Assembly (NCBI RefSeq): GCF_003611635.1 | Contig: NZ_RAVZ01000032.1 | Coordinates: 1-44,000 of the forward strand | Reading direction: 5' to 3' | Length of the DNA: 44,000 bases | Source of the DNA: Corallococcus terminator | GTDB taxonomy: Bacteria > Myxococcota > Myxococcia > Myxococcales > Myxococcaceae | Part shown: positions 1 through 7,947 of the stretch, in pieces | How the letters are laid out: every line of letters begins with the position of its first letter | Position numbering within the stretch: position 1 is the first letter of the stretch | The notes under the pieces: generated by a model | Told to the model about the DNA's origin: nothing | The model's input: the letters and a program-made list of their open reading frames with translations, nothing else | The model's database searches: none | Program-made: the position numbers and the translations under genes

Positions 1-244
1 CGCGCGGAGGCAGGGGTTCGGAGGGAGCGGGTTTGAACACCGCTTCGACCACGGGCTCTGGCCGCTCCTCCACGGTCACGGGGCGGGAGAGCCACCAGGC
101 GCAGAGGACCGCGCACAGGCCCGTGAGGAGGGCGGCGCCACCGATGAGCCACGAGCCCGTGCCGCGGGACTCTCGCGAGGGCGTCACCCGCGTCACGCCA
201 TCGGAATCCGTGCGACGCTCAGGGCCAGACTGCGGGGAACGCAT
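1..244 (-). CDS. Membrane-anchored protein, N-terminal fragment
   Basis: The gene starts at an ATG (244-242) and runs off the left edge of the window, so only about 81 residues are visible. A charged cytosolic stretch (residues 1-30) is followed by one hydrophobic segment at about 32-53 (WLIGGAALLTGLCAVLCAWW) and then a Pro/Glu-rich extracytoplasmic linker. This is the layout of a single-pass protein whose main domain is periplasmic and lies outside the window. The frame is open, codon use is GC3-rich, and the gene is divergent from the membrane protein at 318. No family can be named from this piece. A competing long plus-strand frame covers the same bases but has no membrane or domain logic here. 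Confidence 0.6.
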   Translation of the reverse strand, partial: MRSPQSGPERRTDSDGVTRVTPSRESRGTGSWLIGGAALLTGLCAVLCAWWLSRPVTVEERPEPVVEAVFKPAPSEPLPPR

Positions 245-317
245 GTTCTCGGGGAGCCTCCGGGGCGCGTATGCTACGGAAGCCGCTCGCTCCGAAGCAA
301 TGCGCAGGCCGCCACCC

Positions 318-1175
318 ATGAACGTCGACGCGTCCGGCCCCTTCCCCGTCCACGCCTTCACACCCAGGCTGCGAGCCCTGGGGGCCCTGCTGCACGCAGG
401 GGTCCTGGGCACGCTCTGCTACTTCACGGTGCTGCTGTTCCGGGACGTGCTCGCGGGAAGCCAGGAGACGCAGCCCGGCCCGCTGGCGACGGGACTGGCG
501 GTCGGTGGGTTGCTGCCGCTCATCGCGCTGCGGCTGTTGCACCTGGGCACGCGGGCCACGGTGACGGTGCGTCCCGAGGGGCTCGTGCTCACCCAGCCGG
601 GAGGCGCGCACTTCGAGATTCCCTTCGAGGCCCTGGCGTCCGTCCGGCCCTGGAGGCTGCCCATTCCGGGCCCTGGGCTCACGCTGATGCTGCGCACGGG
701 GCGCGCGTTCGATTACGGCCTGGAGCTCCAGGACCCCGCGCCCCTGCTCACGGCGCTGGGGCCGTTGGGCGCGGCGCGTGAGCATCCGCTGGTGCGTTAC
801 GCGCAGGCGCGAAGCGCGAAGTGGCGCAGGCGTTGGTACGACTGGCTGCTGAAGTACGGCTTCGTGCCGGGAGTCATCGCGGCCATCTTCTTCCGGGCGC
901 ACCAGTACATCTCCTTCGGGGGCGCCTTCGGCGAATGGCAGATGTACGGCCTCCAGGCGTACCTGTTCACGTTCGTCCGCACGTGGCTGCCAGTGTTCCT
1001 GGCCCTGCTCCTGTTTGGCTGTTTCTGGAGGGCGCTCGCGGAAGCACTGTGTTTCGGAGCCGCCTGGCTGGGGCCCCGGTGGACGCGCCACGTGCGCACG
1101 GGAGCGGAGTGGACGTGCCGGGCCCTGTATTACATCGCGCTGCCGGGGTTCCTCGCGATGCGCCTGCTGGCCTGA
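318..1175 (+). CDS. Polytopic membrane protein, unknown function
   Basis: A 285-residue protein. I chose the ATG at 318 (MNVDASG) because the frame upstream is antisense to the divergent gene and looks non-coding. Hydrophobic segments lie at about residues 20-42, 55-75, 172-190, 208-240 and 262-283, so it is an inner-membrane protein. Between the second and third segments is a soluble stretch of about 75 residues (TVTVRPEGLVLTQPGG onward) whose alternating strands resemble the small PH-like domains found in some bacterial membrane proteins; this is a weak impression. The next gene begins 34 bases downstream on the same strand, so co-transcription is possible. I do not recognise a named family. 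Confidence 0.7.
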   Translation: MNVDASGPFPVHAFTPRLRALGALLHAGVLGTLCYFTVLLFRDVLAGSQETQPGPLATGLAVGGLLPLIALRLLHLGTRATVTVRPEGLVLTQPGGAHFEIPFEALASVRPWRLPIPGPGLTLMLRTGRAFDYGLELQDPAPLLTALGPLGAAREHPLVRYAQARSAKWRRRWYDWLLKYGFVPGVIAAIFFRAHQYISFGGAFGEWQMYGLQAYLFTFVRTWLPVFLALLLFGCFWRALAEALCFGAAWLGPRWTRHVRTGAEWTCRALYYIALPGFLAMRLLA

Positions 1176-1209
1176 TGCATTGGAGGCCTCACGGCCGTCC
1201 TGGTAGGTT

Positions 1210-2124
1210 GTGTACGTGCTTCGACTCCTTCTGCTTTGCGTCCTGATGAGTTCCGTCGCTGTCGCCAGCGGGCGCGAGAAGAACAGCGTTCGCGCGCTCA
1301 TGCTTTCCGAGCATCCAGACGACGACACCCATCGCATCCACGTGAAGGGGCAAGTGGTCACGACGTTGCGGTTCGAGAAGGCAGTGGATGCAGGCAGGAC
1401 GAAAATGCTCGGCTGGGAAGGTCGGCTCGAACCGTTGGCGGTGGTCCGCAACAAGGTCATCCTTGAACCGCTCCACGACCTCAACGACGAGGAAGGGATT
1501 CCGCTGGTCGTGACGCTGGTGGACGGAACCGAGGTGCCGTTCCTCCTGCGGCCGCCGGGGTGGGAGCAGCAGGAGCGGCCCGACCAACAGGTCGACGTGT
1601 ACAAGAACCGTGAGGGCTACGCGGCCATGCACGCGGCGCTGCGAAGGGCGCTCCAGGAGAACGGCACCCTCGCCGAGGAGAACCAGCGCTACCGCAAGGA
1701 GGAGACCTCGGAGGACCACGCTCTGGCCGCACTCCTTGTCGCAGGAGCTGTCGCGCAGACGCCCTTCACGATTGCGAGTCGAATCAATGGAGAGGATGGC
1801 GACACCCGGCTCAAAGCGACCGTGTTCCGAGGCAAGGGCAAGGCTGCGGTCGTCCTCACGATCAAGAATCTGTCGAAGAAGCAGGACTGGAGCATGAAGT
1901 CAGCCCGGCTCCTGAGCATCGTGAGCGGCAGGGAGAGCGCCATCGCCGTTCGCTCGACACGCCCATCGATTGCTCCGGGTGAGTCCGGTGTGGTGGCCTT
2001 CGTGGCGGACCGGAGCGCATTCATCGAGGACGGCAAGTTGACCTCGGTGTTCCTGGAGTTCTATCGGCAGGACGGCCTTCGGCAGGCGGTCGTTCAGCTA
2101 GATCCTGATCTCGTTGCACAGTAA
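1210..2124 (+). CDS. DUF2381 (TIGR02268) family protein
   Basis: A 304-residue protein starting at GTG 1210. A signal peptide occupies about residues 1-20 (MYVLRLLLLCVLMSSVAVA), so it is exported. The body matches the myxobacterial paralogous family DUF2381/TIGR02268: a beta-rich N-terminal half with an IHVKGQVVTTLRF-like strand, a short helical stretch rich in Glu/Arg at about 135-170 (probable coiled coil), then an Ig-like C-terminal half containing SIAPGESGVVAF. Members usually sit beside Ser/Thr kinases or small lipoproteins and have no known biochemical role. Here the partner is the lipoprotein gene 11 bases downstream, so the two probably form an operon. Function is unknown; the family call is by recognition of pattern. 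Confidence 0.8.
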   Translation: MYVLRLLLLCVLMSSVAVASGREKNSVRALMLSEHPDDDTHRIHVKGQVVTTLRFEKAVDAGRTKMLGWEGRLEPLAVVRNKVILEPLHDLNDEEGIPLVVTLVDGTEVPFLLRPPGWEQQERPDQQVDVYKNREGYAAMHAALRRALQENGTLAEENQRYRKEETSEDHALAALLVAGAVAQTPFTIASRINGEDGDTRLKATVFRGKGKAAVVLTIKNLSKKQDWSMKSARLLSIVSGRESAIAVRSTRPSIAPGESGVVAFVADRSAFIEDGKLTSVFLEFYRQDGLRQAVVQLDPDLVAQ

Positions 2125-2135
2125 GAGCGCGACGT

Positions 2136-2633
2136 ATGGCCTCCACCAAGCTCGCGCTCCTGGGCTGCGCAGTGCTGCTCGTGATGTCGTCCGGATGCCC
2201 AGGCTCCGCCACGCGAGGAGTGACCCTTCGTCCTGACGGAACGCCAGGACCTGAGAAGTGCCCGGAAGAGGCCCGCAAGGCGATGAACTACTTGCGGCTG
2301 TTCGTCGGTGTCTCCGCGTGGATCCAGCTCGATGCGAATCAGTCGAGCGGCCCGCTCGCGCTGTATGAAGGCTCGATTGAAAGCGTGCTCGAAGACGACC
2401 TCGGCCCTCTGGCGGCACCGGCCCGGCTCTATGGCCGGGTCTGGACCAGCGGTCCCCAGGCGGTCATCCGGTATTACGCAGCCCAGCCCTTGGATGGAGG
2501 GGCTCAGGTTCCCATCTGCGCGGTAGCGCGACTGGGCATCGGGCAGCTCCGGAAGCTGCCAGACTCCAAGCCTGGAATGGCCGTCCTCGGAGCACCCAGC
2601 GCAGGGGTCTACATCGTGGATGAGTTCAGGTAG
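2136..2633 (+). CDS. Small lipoprotein paired with DUF2381 protein
   Basis: A 165-residue protein whose ATG at 2136 follows the DUF2381 stop by 11 bases. Residues 1-21 form a lipoprotein signal with Cys21 in SSGC, so it should be lipidated and anchored in a membrane facing the periplasm or the surface. The mature part is mixed alpha/beta with no recognisable catalytic motif; it contains a short helix (CPEEARKAMNYL) and strands around ARLYGRVW and AVIRYYAAQ. DUF2381 genes in myxobacteria are often followed by such a lipoprotein, so the two may act together at the envelope. That last point is inference from gene order. Confidence 0.7.
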   Translation: MASTKLALLGCAVLLVMSSGCPGSATRGVTLRPDGTPGPEKCPEEARKAMNYLRLFVGVSAWIQLDANQSSGPLALYEGSIESVLEDDLGPLAAPARLYGRVWTSGPQAVIRYYAAQPLDGGAQVPICAVARLGIGQLRKLPDSKPGMAVLGAPSAGVYIVDEFR

Positions 2634-2726
2634 CACCACCCCTCATCTGGGAGGCGACGGACCTGTGCATCTCGCTCGGTGGGCGGACTGCCCCGCTCAT
2701 CACCGAACCGGGCTAGATATCGCGGG

Positions 2727-3323
2727 ATGCTTCCCGAAAAGATCTACCTCATCGACCGTGCCCCCCAACTGGTGAAGGCCTTGGCCGAAGCCTTCGATTC
2801 GTTCGACTTCGTCTCCGTGGTGGAAGGGGACTTCTTCTCCGTTCCCGCTGACGCGATGGTCAGCCCGGCCAACAGCTTTGGCATCATGGATGGAGGGCTC
2901 GACCTGGCCATCCGGGACACGCTGGGCTTCCAGGTGCAGGACGCGGTGCAGAACGCCATCCTGGAGCGGCATCACGGGGAGCTTCCTGTCGGGGCCGCGG
3001 AGGTCGTGTCCTCAGGAGACGCGCGTTGGCCGTTCCTCGTGGCCGCCCCCACCATGCGCATCCCTGAAAGCGTCGCCCAGACGGTCAATGCCTATCTGGC
3101 GTTCCGCGCCATCCTGCTCGCGGTGAAGCGACACAACGAAATCGCCGGAGCGCCCGTCATCCGGACCCTTGTCTGTCCGGGCCTGGGCACCGGCATCGGG
3201 GGGCTCGAAGTCAGACGGTGTGCGGCGCAGATGCGGATGGCCTTGAAGCAGGTGCTCGGCCCAGCGCGCATCCCGTCCTTCCTGGATATTCATCTCGTCC
3301 ACCGGGCACTGCGCACCACGTAG
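2727..3323 (+). CDS. Macro-domain (ADP-ribose-binding) protein
   Basis: A 198-residue cytosolic protein from ATG 2727 (MLPEKIYLIDR); an in-frame upstream start at 2679 is less likely because it adds a non-conserved basic tail. The macro-domain signatures are visible: the loop VSPANSFGIMDGGLDLAI corresponds to the usual NAAN...GGGVDGAI loop that holds the distal ribose, and VCPGLGTGIGG corresponds to the phosphate-binding GTGxxG loop. The family binds or hydrolyses ADP-ribose derivatives. The Asn-Ala-Asn triplet is replaced by Pro-Ala-Asn, as in the divergent 'SPANS' subgroup, so hydrolase activity is uncertain. No DarT-type ADP-ribosyltransferase lies nearby. It converges on the immunity gene with only 6 bases between stops. 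Confidence 0.82.
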   Translation: MLPEKIYLIDRAPQLVKALAEAFDSFDFVSVVEGDFFSVPADAMVSPANSFGIMDGGLDLAIRDTLGFQVQDAVQNAILERHHGELPVGAAEVVSSGDARWPFLVAAPTMRIPESVAQTVNAYLAFRAILLAVKRHNEIAGAPVIRTLVCPGLGTGIGGLEVRRCAAQMRMALKQVLGPARIPSFLDIHLVHRALRTT

Positions 3324-3329
3324 CCAGGC

Positions 3330-3902
3330 TCAGACCGCGTCGAACCGTCCCCCCACGATGCCAACGCGCTCCAGCGCGGACTTGATCTCCTCATCAACGA
3401 CGATAGGCAGGGTCCAGCCCCGCAGCCGGAAGATCCGGGCGTCCCTGACCCGCTCCGGATCAACGCGGAGGCCATAGACAGCTCGATACTCCCCGACCTT
3501 GTCCGGGCGACCGTCCTCTGGAAGCCACCGCTCTACCGCCCGACATGCCTTGTCATCAATGCAGTCGAGCAGCTTCGTGACGACAAGCAGGAAGAAGGGC
3601 TCGCTCGTACCTTCGATATCGACCGGAAGAAGTTGCGCGTCATCGGGGGCCAGCCTTTCAAGCACTGTCGCGACCCGAGCACTGACAACAGGTGTCGATG
3701 CGGCTCCTGCGGCAGTGAAATCAAGTTCCCTGCCGGGACGCCTGAACGGAACCGTCAACCGGCCACCCACCTCGACCCGCTGCCCCTGGGTGAACCGCCA
3801 GATGCTACGAGACCCGCTGGCATCCTCACCGACGGGGTCACGCAGGTACCAGCGACCTGGGACATACACATCCTCCGTCAGCGAAAAGAATCGTTGTGCC
3901 AT
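3330..3902 (-). CDS. Imm11-type (DUF1629) immunity protein
   Basis: A 190-residue protein with no signal peptide, read from ATG 3902. The opening (RFFSLTEDVYVPGRWYLRDP) and the C-terminal stretch (IFRLRGWTLPIVVDEEIK) match the Imm11/DUF1629 immunity family, which in myxobacteria is regularly encoded directly after AHH-nuclease lipoproteins. The gene starts 4 bases after the stop of the upstream toxin gene, so the two must be one transcript. By family precedent the protein should bind and block the nuclease in the cytoplasm of the producer and its kin. Recognition is by sequence pattern plus location; specificity cannot be judged from sequence. Confidence 0.82.
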   Translation of the reverse strand: MAQRFFSLTEDVYVPGRWYLRDPVGEDASGSRSIWRFTQGQRVEVGGRLTVPFRRPGRELDFTAAGAASTPVVSARVATVLERLAPDDAQLLPVDIEGTSEPFFLLVVTKLLDCIDDKACRAVERWLPEDGRPDKVGEYRAVYGLRVDPERVRDARIFRLRGWTLPIVVDEEIKSALERVGIVGGRFDAV

Positions 3903-3906
3903 GCGG

Positions 3907-5166
3907 TTAATCCTTCGTGACGAAGCGCCGAAGATTGCTACCAGACGTCATGAGGTCGAGCGCAATCTTCTGTAACTCCTGGAGCAACGCAGCCCTACAT
4001 TGCGCGACCCCCTCGCAGCCTTTCATGGCGAGCCCGAGCCTCTCGAAGACCGTCGCATGGTACTCCCGTGAATGCGGCCCTCGGTGCCCCTTGATACGCA
4101 CCTTGTTCGCGGCGTCATTCAGCGACATCCCGGCCTGCTCGAAGAATTCCTCGTAGCGAGGCGTCCACGGCCCACCTGACGCATCGGACACCTCGTTCTT
4201 GTCCGTGCAGATGTGATGCACATCCCCATCGGGGTCTCCCTGGATTCCACCCCCGATCCCCATCGCGAACGCGGCCACCGCCGTGGGCGCGAGCGTGACG
4301 TTCAGCACCCCGGCCGCCGGCATGGACAGGGACCGCACTTCCCCGGAGAAGACCCTCGCCAGTTGGAACCCGCCTTCGACCTCCGCCCGCACCGCCGCCT
4401 GCGCGAAACCCGGCATCCTGGGCCCCTGTGAGGCCAGGGCGTTCTTCCCACCCATCGCCGTCAACGCGACGATGACCAACACCCGCGCCCCGTTGCTCCC
4501 CAGCACCCTTCCGAACCGGTGCCCCACCTCCTTCAGTTCCTCGGGACTCCGGGCCACCTCGGACTCCTCCATCAGCCGCAGGAAGCCCCGGCCCAGGTTC
4601 CACACGGGCCCCGCGCCCAGATATGCGATCAGCGACGCGGTCAGCGCGAGCGCGACGATCTTCGTGATGGGTTCGGGCATGACCAGCATCACCAGCGCGC
4701 TGCCCACCGTCGCTGTGACCATCGTGCGCAGCACCGCTGGATCCATCAGGTCCTGGATGACGTCCGCCACGCCCTCCCAGACCGTGTCGAACGCGAAGGA
4801 GAGCGCCATCATCCGCCGCCCCATCGCACCTGACATGGGCCCGCGCCCCAGCAGGCTCAGGCAGGCCTCCCGCGCATCCAACTCCTCGCAAATGCGCGCG
4901 GACAGCGTGCTCCCAGCGCCATCCACCACGCCCCCAGCCGAAGCCAACAGCACGTGCCGTCCAGACGTCCCGAACGCCACGTCCAGTCGCGTGTCGAGCA
5001 CCCACTGCACGACCGCCTGCCTGAACACCTCTTCGTCCACCTCCACCGGCGCGGGCGAAGCAGGCGTGTACGCGATGGGCCTGCCCCGCCCCGTGTCCAG
5101 ATGCACCACGCGCGGCGTCGCGCACCCCACCGTGAGCAGCAGCACCACGAGCCAACAGGTCTTCAT
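3907..5166 (-). CDS. SitA-like lipoprotein toxin with AHH nuclease domain
   Basis: A 419-residue protein from ATG 5166 (MKTCWLVVLL); an in-frame start five codons upstream is less natural for a signal peptide. Cys15 in LTVGC is the probable lipidation site, although Thr at -3 makes the lipobox imperfect. Hydrophobic stretches lie in the middle (around VGSALVMLVM, IVALALTASLIAYL, VLVIVALTAM and a Gly-rich segment before residue 315). The C-terminal 110 residues are an AHH-type HNH nuclease: HH at 317-318, the conserved AGMSLND helix, and GHRGPHSREYH carrying His361, His365 and His370. The arrangement is that of Myxococcus SitA toxins, which pass between kin by TraAB-dependent outer-membrane exchange. 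The Imm11 gene follows after 4 bases. No SitB-like lipoprotein gene is adjacent. Confidence 0.85.
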   Translation of the reverse strand: MKTCWLVVLLLTVGCATPRVVHLDTGRGRPIAYTPASPAPVEVDEEVFRQAVVQWVLDTRLDVAFGTSGRHVLLASAGGVVDGAGSTLSARICEELDAREACLSLLGRGPMSGAMGRRMMALSFAFDTVWEGVADVIQDLMDPAVLRTMVTATVGSALVMLVMPEPITKIVALALTASLIAYLGAGPVWNLGRGFLRLMEESEVARSPEELKEVGHRFGRVLGSNGARVLVIVALTAMGGKNALASQGPRMPGFAQAAVRAEVEGGFQLARVFSGEVRSLSMPAAGVLNVTLAPTAVAAFAMGIGGGIQGDPDGDVHHICTDKNEVSDASGGPWTPRYEEFFEQAGMSLNDAANKVRIKGHRGPHSREYHATVFERLGLAMKGCEGVAQCRAALLQELQKIALDLMTSGSNLRRFVTKD

Positions 5167-5184
5167 GCAGCCTCCGAACATGAC

Positions 5185-5218
5185 AAGGCCCCCGACCCAA
5201 TGACAGGTCGGAGGCCTT
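5185..5218 (-). terminator. Stem-loop terminator after SGNH hydrolase gene
   Basis: Inverted repeat AAGGCC-C-CCGACC (5185-5197) / GGTCGG-A-GGCCTT (5206-5218), 12 paired bases with one mismatch and an 8-base loop. It lies between the SGNH stop and the sitA-like start, both on the minus strand, so it should separate the two transcripts. There is no clear U-tract, so its efficiency is uncertain. Confidence 0.6.
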
Positions 5219-5242
5219 GGGAACTACGACCGCGGACTCAAC

Positions 5243-6328
5243 TCACGGCGTCGCGGGATCGAAGTTGGAGATCGACCAACCCATGCGCTCGTGGCCGAAC
5301 TTGTTCCAGTCCGGGTTCTTGCCGTTGACGATCTGCGCGTCCGTGTAGCCCGGCGCGGCCGAACCGGAGCCAGAGCCAGAGAAGATGTTCACGCTGATGG
5401 TCGAGCCCGTGTACGTCGGGTGCGTGTTGTCGGACTGGATGTAGTCGTAGCTGGTGCTCGCGTTCGCCAGGTGCAGGTTCGCGTCGCGCAGCGTGCTGCG
5501 CAGGGTGACGCTGATGCGCTGCACGTAGGCGTCCTCGGTCTCACCGGCGCGGTAGGCGATCGCCTCGGAGTCCACCTGGCCGTCGCCGTTGCGGTCGTAG
5601 TCCGCCGCCATCATCTCCGCGAAGGAGTCCGCGCACTTGAAGCCGTACTTGGACGCCAGGTTACAGGCGCGCCAGTTGCTGCGCGCCAGGAGCGGCAGGA
5701 AGTAGGTCTGCTTGTTCACCTTCTGCCCCGTCGCCGAATCCGTGCAGGCCGTCAGCACGTTGTCCGCGTCGTAGCCGGGGTAGTAGATGTTCGCGATGAC
5801 CTTGACCTTGGCGCTGGTCGCGTACTGGTTGATGGCCTGCATGCCACGCTCCATGTACGTGGTGCACGCCGTCAGCGCCGCCTGCAGGCCGCTGTAGTTG
5901 CACGTGCCCGTCTGGTCCGTGAACGCGCTGCGCGCCTGCAGGTAGTCGTTGCCGCACATCTCGAACATCACGACGCGCGTGTTGGCCGTCTGCATGTAGG
6001 AGCGGTCCGCGACGATCTTGTTGTTGTAGATGTCGTCCGCCTTCGCACCGGACTTCGTGCGGCGGATGACCTCCACGTTCGTGCCCCACTTCTTCGCCGC
6101 GTACTCACCTTCCACCACGGGAGCGCCACGGCGCGCCACGCTGCCGATGCCACCGTTGTAGCCGGCGAAGATGGAGTCGCCGTACGCCACCACCCGGTAC
6201 GTCTGAGACGCCGAACGGTTGATGGTCCACGACGTGTTCTGGTTGATGGTGCTGGCCATCGCGCTTCCACCCAACGTGGTGGCGGCGAGGACGGCGACGA
6301 GGGACAGCCCGCTGCGACGAACGGACAT
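5243..6328 (-). CDS. Secreted SGNH/GDSL-family hydrolase
   Basis: A 361-residue protein from ATG 6328. A signal peptide ends near SAMA|S (residue 26). SGNH blocks are all present: GDS at 50-52 (nucleophile Ser52), a Gly in block II, GND at 126-128, and the block V Asp300-x-x-His303 in SDNTHP. These proteins are esterases or lipases acting on acyl groups of lipids, polysaccharides or xenobiotics. A DxDxNGDGxxD loop at about 243-253 looks like an EF-hand-type calcium site, and several Cys (125, 143, 155, 195, 222, 232) suggest disulfides, consistent with export. It is monocistronic, bounded by a stem-loop and by a 327-base divergent upstream region. The substrate cannot be predicted. Confidence 0.85.
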   Translation of the reverse strand: MSVRRSGLSLVAVLAATTLGGSAMASTINQNTSWTINRSASQTYRVVAYGDSIFAGYNGGIGSVARRGAPVVEGEYAAKKWGTNVEVIRRTKSGAKADDIYNNKIVADRSYMQTANTRVVMFEMCGNDYLQARSAFTDQTGTCNYSGLQAALTACTTYMERGMQAINQYATSAKVKVIANIYYPGYDADNVLTACTDSATGQKVNKQTYFLPLLARSNWRACNLASKYGFKCADSFAEMMAADYDRNGDGQVDSEAIAYRAGETEDAYVQRISVTLRSTLRDANLHLANASTSYDYIQSDNTHPTYTGSTISVNIFSGSGSGSAAPGYTDAQIVNGKNPDWNKFGHERMGWSISNFDPATP

Positions 6329-6433
6329 ACCGGCTCCTGAGGAGGTAGGGGGTCTCTCCCCTGCACGGGGAGAGGCGGCGCAAGGTACACGGGATTGACT
6401 CTGGAATCACCAACCAGACCCGAAATAGCTCCA

Positions 6434-6452
6434 CAACCAGCATTGCTGGTTG
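6434..6452. promoter_or_regulatory. Perfect 19-base palindrome, candidate operator
   Basis: CAACCAGCA-T-TGCTGGTTG: two 9-base arms around one base. It is the size of a homodimeric regulator site and lies about 105 bases upstream of the SGNH hydrolase start. No regulator gene is adjacent, so the binding factor is unknown. It could also form a hairpin in a leader RNA. Confidence 0.5.
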
Positions 6453-6484
6453 AGCATGAATTCCGCCATGGCGCGTCAGAGGAT

Positions 6485-6518
6485 GGGGTGTCTGTCCTCA
6501 CGGATGACGCGACGCCCC
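6485..6518 (+). promoter_or_regulatory. GC-rich hairpin upstream of CLC-F gene
   Basis: GGGGTGTC (6485-6492) can pair with GACGCCCC (6511-6518), eight pairs including one G-U. Each arm is preceded by a GATG-like motif, and GAGG...CCTC flanks the first arm. This is faintly like the crcB fluoride-riboswitch fold but lacks its internal stem and the 3' UAC. I treat it only as a possible leader structure. Confidence 0.3.
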
Positions 6519-6655
6519 GGATTGACGCGTTGTTTCACCATGTTTCAGGGCCGGCGGCCCCTGTTTGACTGGAAGAATCCGCTGTCTGTGTTTGGGCGGA
6601 GGGTGGAGCACTCTTCCGGACCGGGGTTGCCGCGCCGCGCCTAGACTCCACGGCC

Positions 6656-7936
6656 GTGAACCTCCCCCGGAGTGCCCGAGCGCTGGGACAGTGGCTGCTG
6701 CTGGGCGGCGCGGTGGGCGGAGTGTGCGGCGTGGCGTCCGCGGTGTTCCTGGCGCTGCTGGAGTGGGCCACGGCGTTCCGGCTCGCGCACGGGGCGCTGG
6801 TGTACGCCCTGCCGGTGGCGGGGCTGGTGCTGGGCGCGGTGTACGGTCGGTGGGGCGCGTCCATCCGGGGTGGCAACAACCTGGTGTTGGACACGGTGCA
6901 TGAAGGGGACGCGGTGATTCCCCTGCGGATGGCGCCCATGGTGCTGGTGGGCACGGTGCTCACGCACCTGTTCGGCGGGAGCGCGGGGCGCGAGGGCACG
7001 GCGGTGCAGATGGGTGCGAGCCTCGCGGACCAGATTGCCCACCGCTTCCGCGTGGCACCGGACACGCGGCGTGAGCTGCTGGCGGCGGGCATCGCGGGCG
7101 GCTTCGGTTCGGTGTTCGGCACGCCGCTGGCGGGGGCAGTGTTCGGGCTGGAGGTCGTGTGCGTGGGACGGCTGGGCTACGAGGCGCTCCTGCCCGCGCT
7201 CACCGCGTCGGTGGTGGGGGACCTGGTGACTCGGGGGTTGGGCATCCATCACACGGCGTACCCCACGCCGCAGGCACTGGCGTTGACGCTGCCCGTGCTG
7301 GGCAAGTGGCTGGTGTTCGCGGCGGCGGTGGCACTGGTGGCGGTGGCCTTCATCGAAGGCACGCACGGGCTGAAGAAGCTGCTGGAGCGACGGGTGCCGT
7401 GGTTGCCATTGCGCATGGCCCTGGGCGGCCTGGGCGTGGTGGCGCTGTGGAAGCTTGCGGGGACGGACGACTACCTGGGCCTGGGCGTACCCGGCATCCT
7501 GCGTGCATTCCAGGACGTGTCGCTGCCGGGGGACGCGTTCGCGTGGAAGCTCGTGTTCACGGTGGTGACGCTGGGCGCGGGGTTCCTGGGCGGAGAGGTG
7601 ACGCCGCTGTTCTTCATCGGGGCGGCGCTGGGCAACGTGCTCGCGCGGCTGTTGGGATTGCCAGTGGACCTGGGCGCGGCGGTAGGAATGGCGGCACTGT
7701 TCGCGGCGGCGGCGAACACTCCCCTGGCACTGTCATTGATGGCGGTGGAGCTGGTAGGCGGCGCGGTGCTGCCGCACGTGGCCATCGTCGCGACGGTGGC
7801 GTACCTGCTCACCGGGCACCGGGGCATTTATCCGTCGCAGCGCATCGCCCGAAGGAAGCTGGGCGGGCCGCTGCTGGACCGACTCGTTTCCCTGCGGGAG
7901 TTGCACGAGACGCCCCGGAAGCCCGGGGCGCCCTGA
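6656..7936 (+). CDS. CLC-F-type fluoride/proton antiporter (CLC family)
   Basis: A 426-residue multi-spanning membrane protein, starting GTG 6656. CLC signatures are clear: GREGT at 111-115 with the gating Glu113, and GGEVTP at 312-317 where canonical chloride CLCs have GGxFxP. The usual serine-containing GSGIP selectivity loop is replaced by GGNNL (72-76). The Asn in that loop together with GREGT and Glu314/Thr316 is the pattern of the CLC-F clade, which exports fluoride in exchange for protons and protects enolase and pyrophosphatase. There are no C-terminal CBS domains. The stop is 11 bases from the convergent carbonic anhydrase stop. Family assignment is secure; fluoride rather than chloride as substrate is inference from motifs. 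Confidence 0.85.
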   Translation: MNLPRSARALGQWLLLGGAVGGVCGVASAVFLALLEWATAFRLAHGALVYALPVAGLVLGAVYGRWGASIRGGNNLVLDTVHEGDAVIPLRMAPMVLVGTVLTHLFGGSAGREGTAVQMGASLADQIAHRFRVAPDTRRELLAAGIAGGFGSVFGTPLAGAVFGLEVVCVGRLGYEALLPALTASVVGDLVTRGLGIHHTAYPTPQALALTLPVLGKWLVFAAAVALVAVAFIEGTHGLKKLLERRVPWLPLRMALGGLGVVALWKLAGTDDYLGLGVPGILRAFQDVSLPGDAFAWKLVFTVVTLGAGFLGGEVTPLFFIGAALGNVLARLLGLPVDLGAAVGMAALFAAAANTPLALSLMAVELVGGAVLPHVAIVATVAYLLTGHRGIYPSQRIARRKLGGPLLDRLVSLRELHETPRKPGAP

Positions 7937-7947
7937 CGGCCACGGAG

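Larger units (their letters stand above)
6329..6655. other. 327-base divergent intergenic region (SGNH hydrolase / CLC-F)
   Basis: This region must hold the promoters of the SGNH hydrolase (leftwards) and the CLC antiporter (rightwards). It contains a perfect 19-base palindrome (6434-6452), a GC-rich 8-bp stem (6485-6492 with 6511-6518) and a TGTTTCA direct repeat spaced one helical turn (6531-6537 and 6541-6547) preceded by ATTGACGC. A short open frame at 6450-6644 has no coding character and I do not call it. Confidence 0.6.

Noticed and set aside
2727-3323. Macro-domain gene as part of a DarTG-type toxin-antitoxin system
   Set aside because: No DarT-like ADP-ribosyltransferase is adjacent, and the neighbouring pair is an AHH toxin with Imm11, convergent with it.
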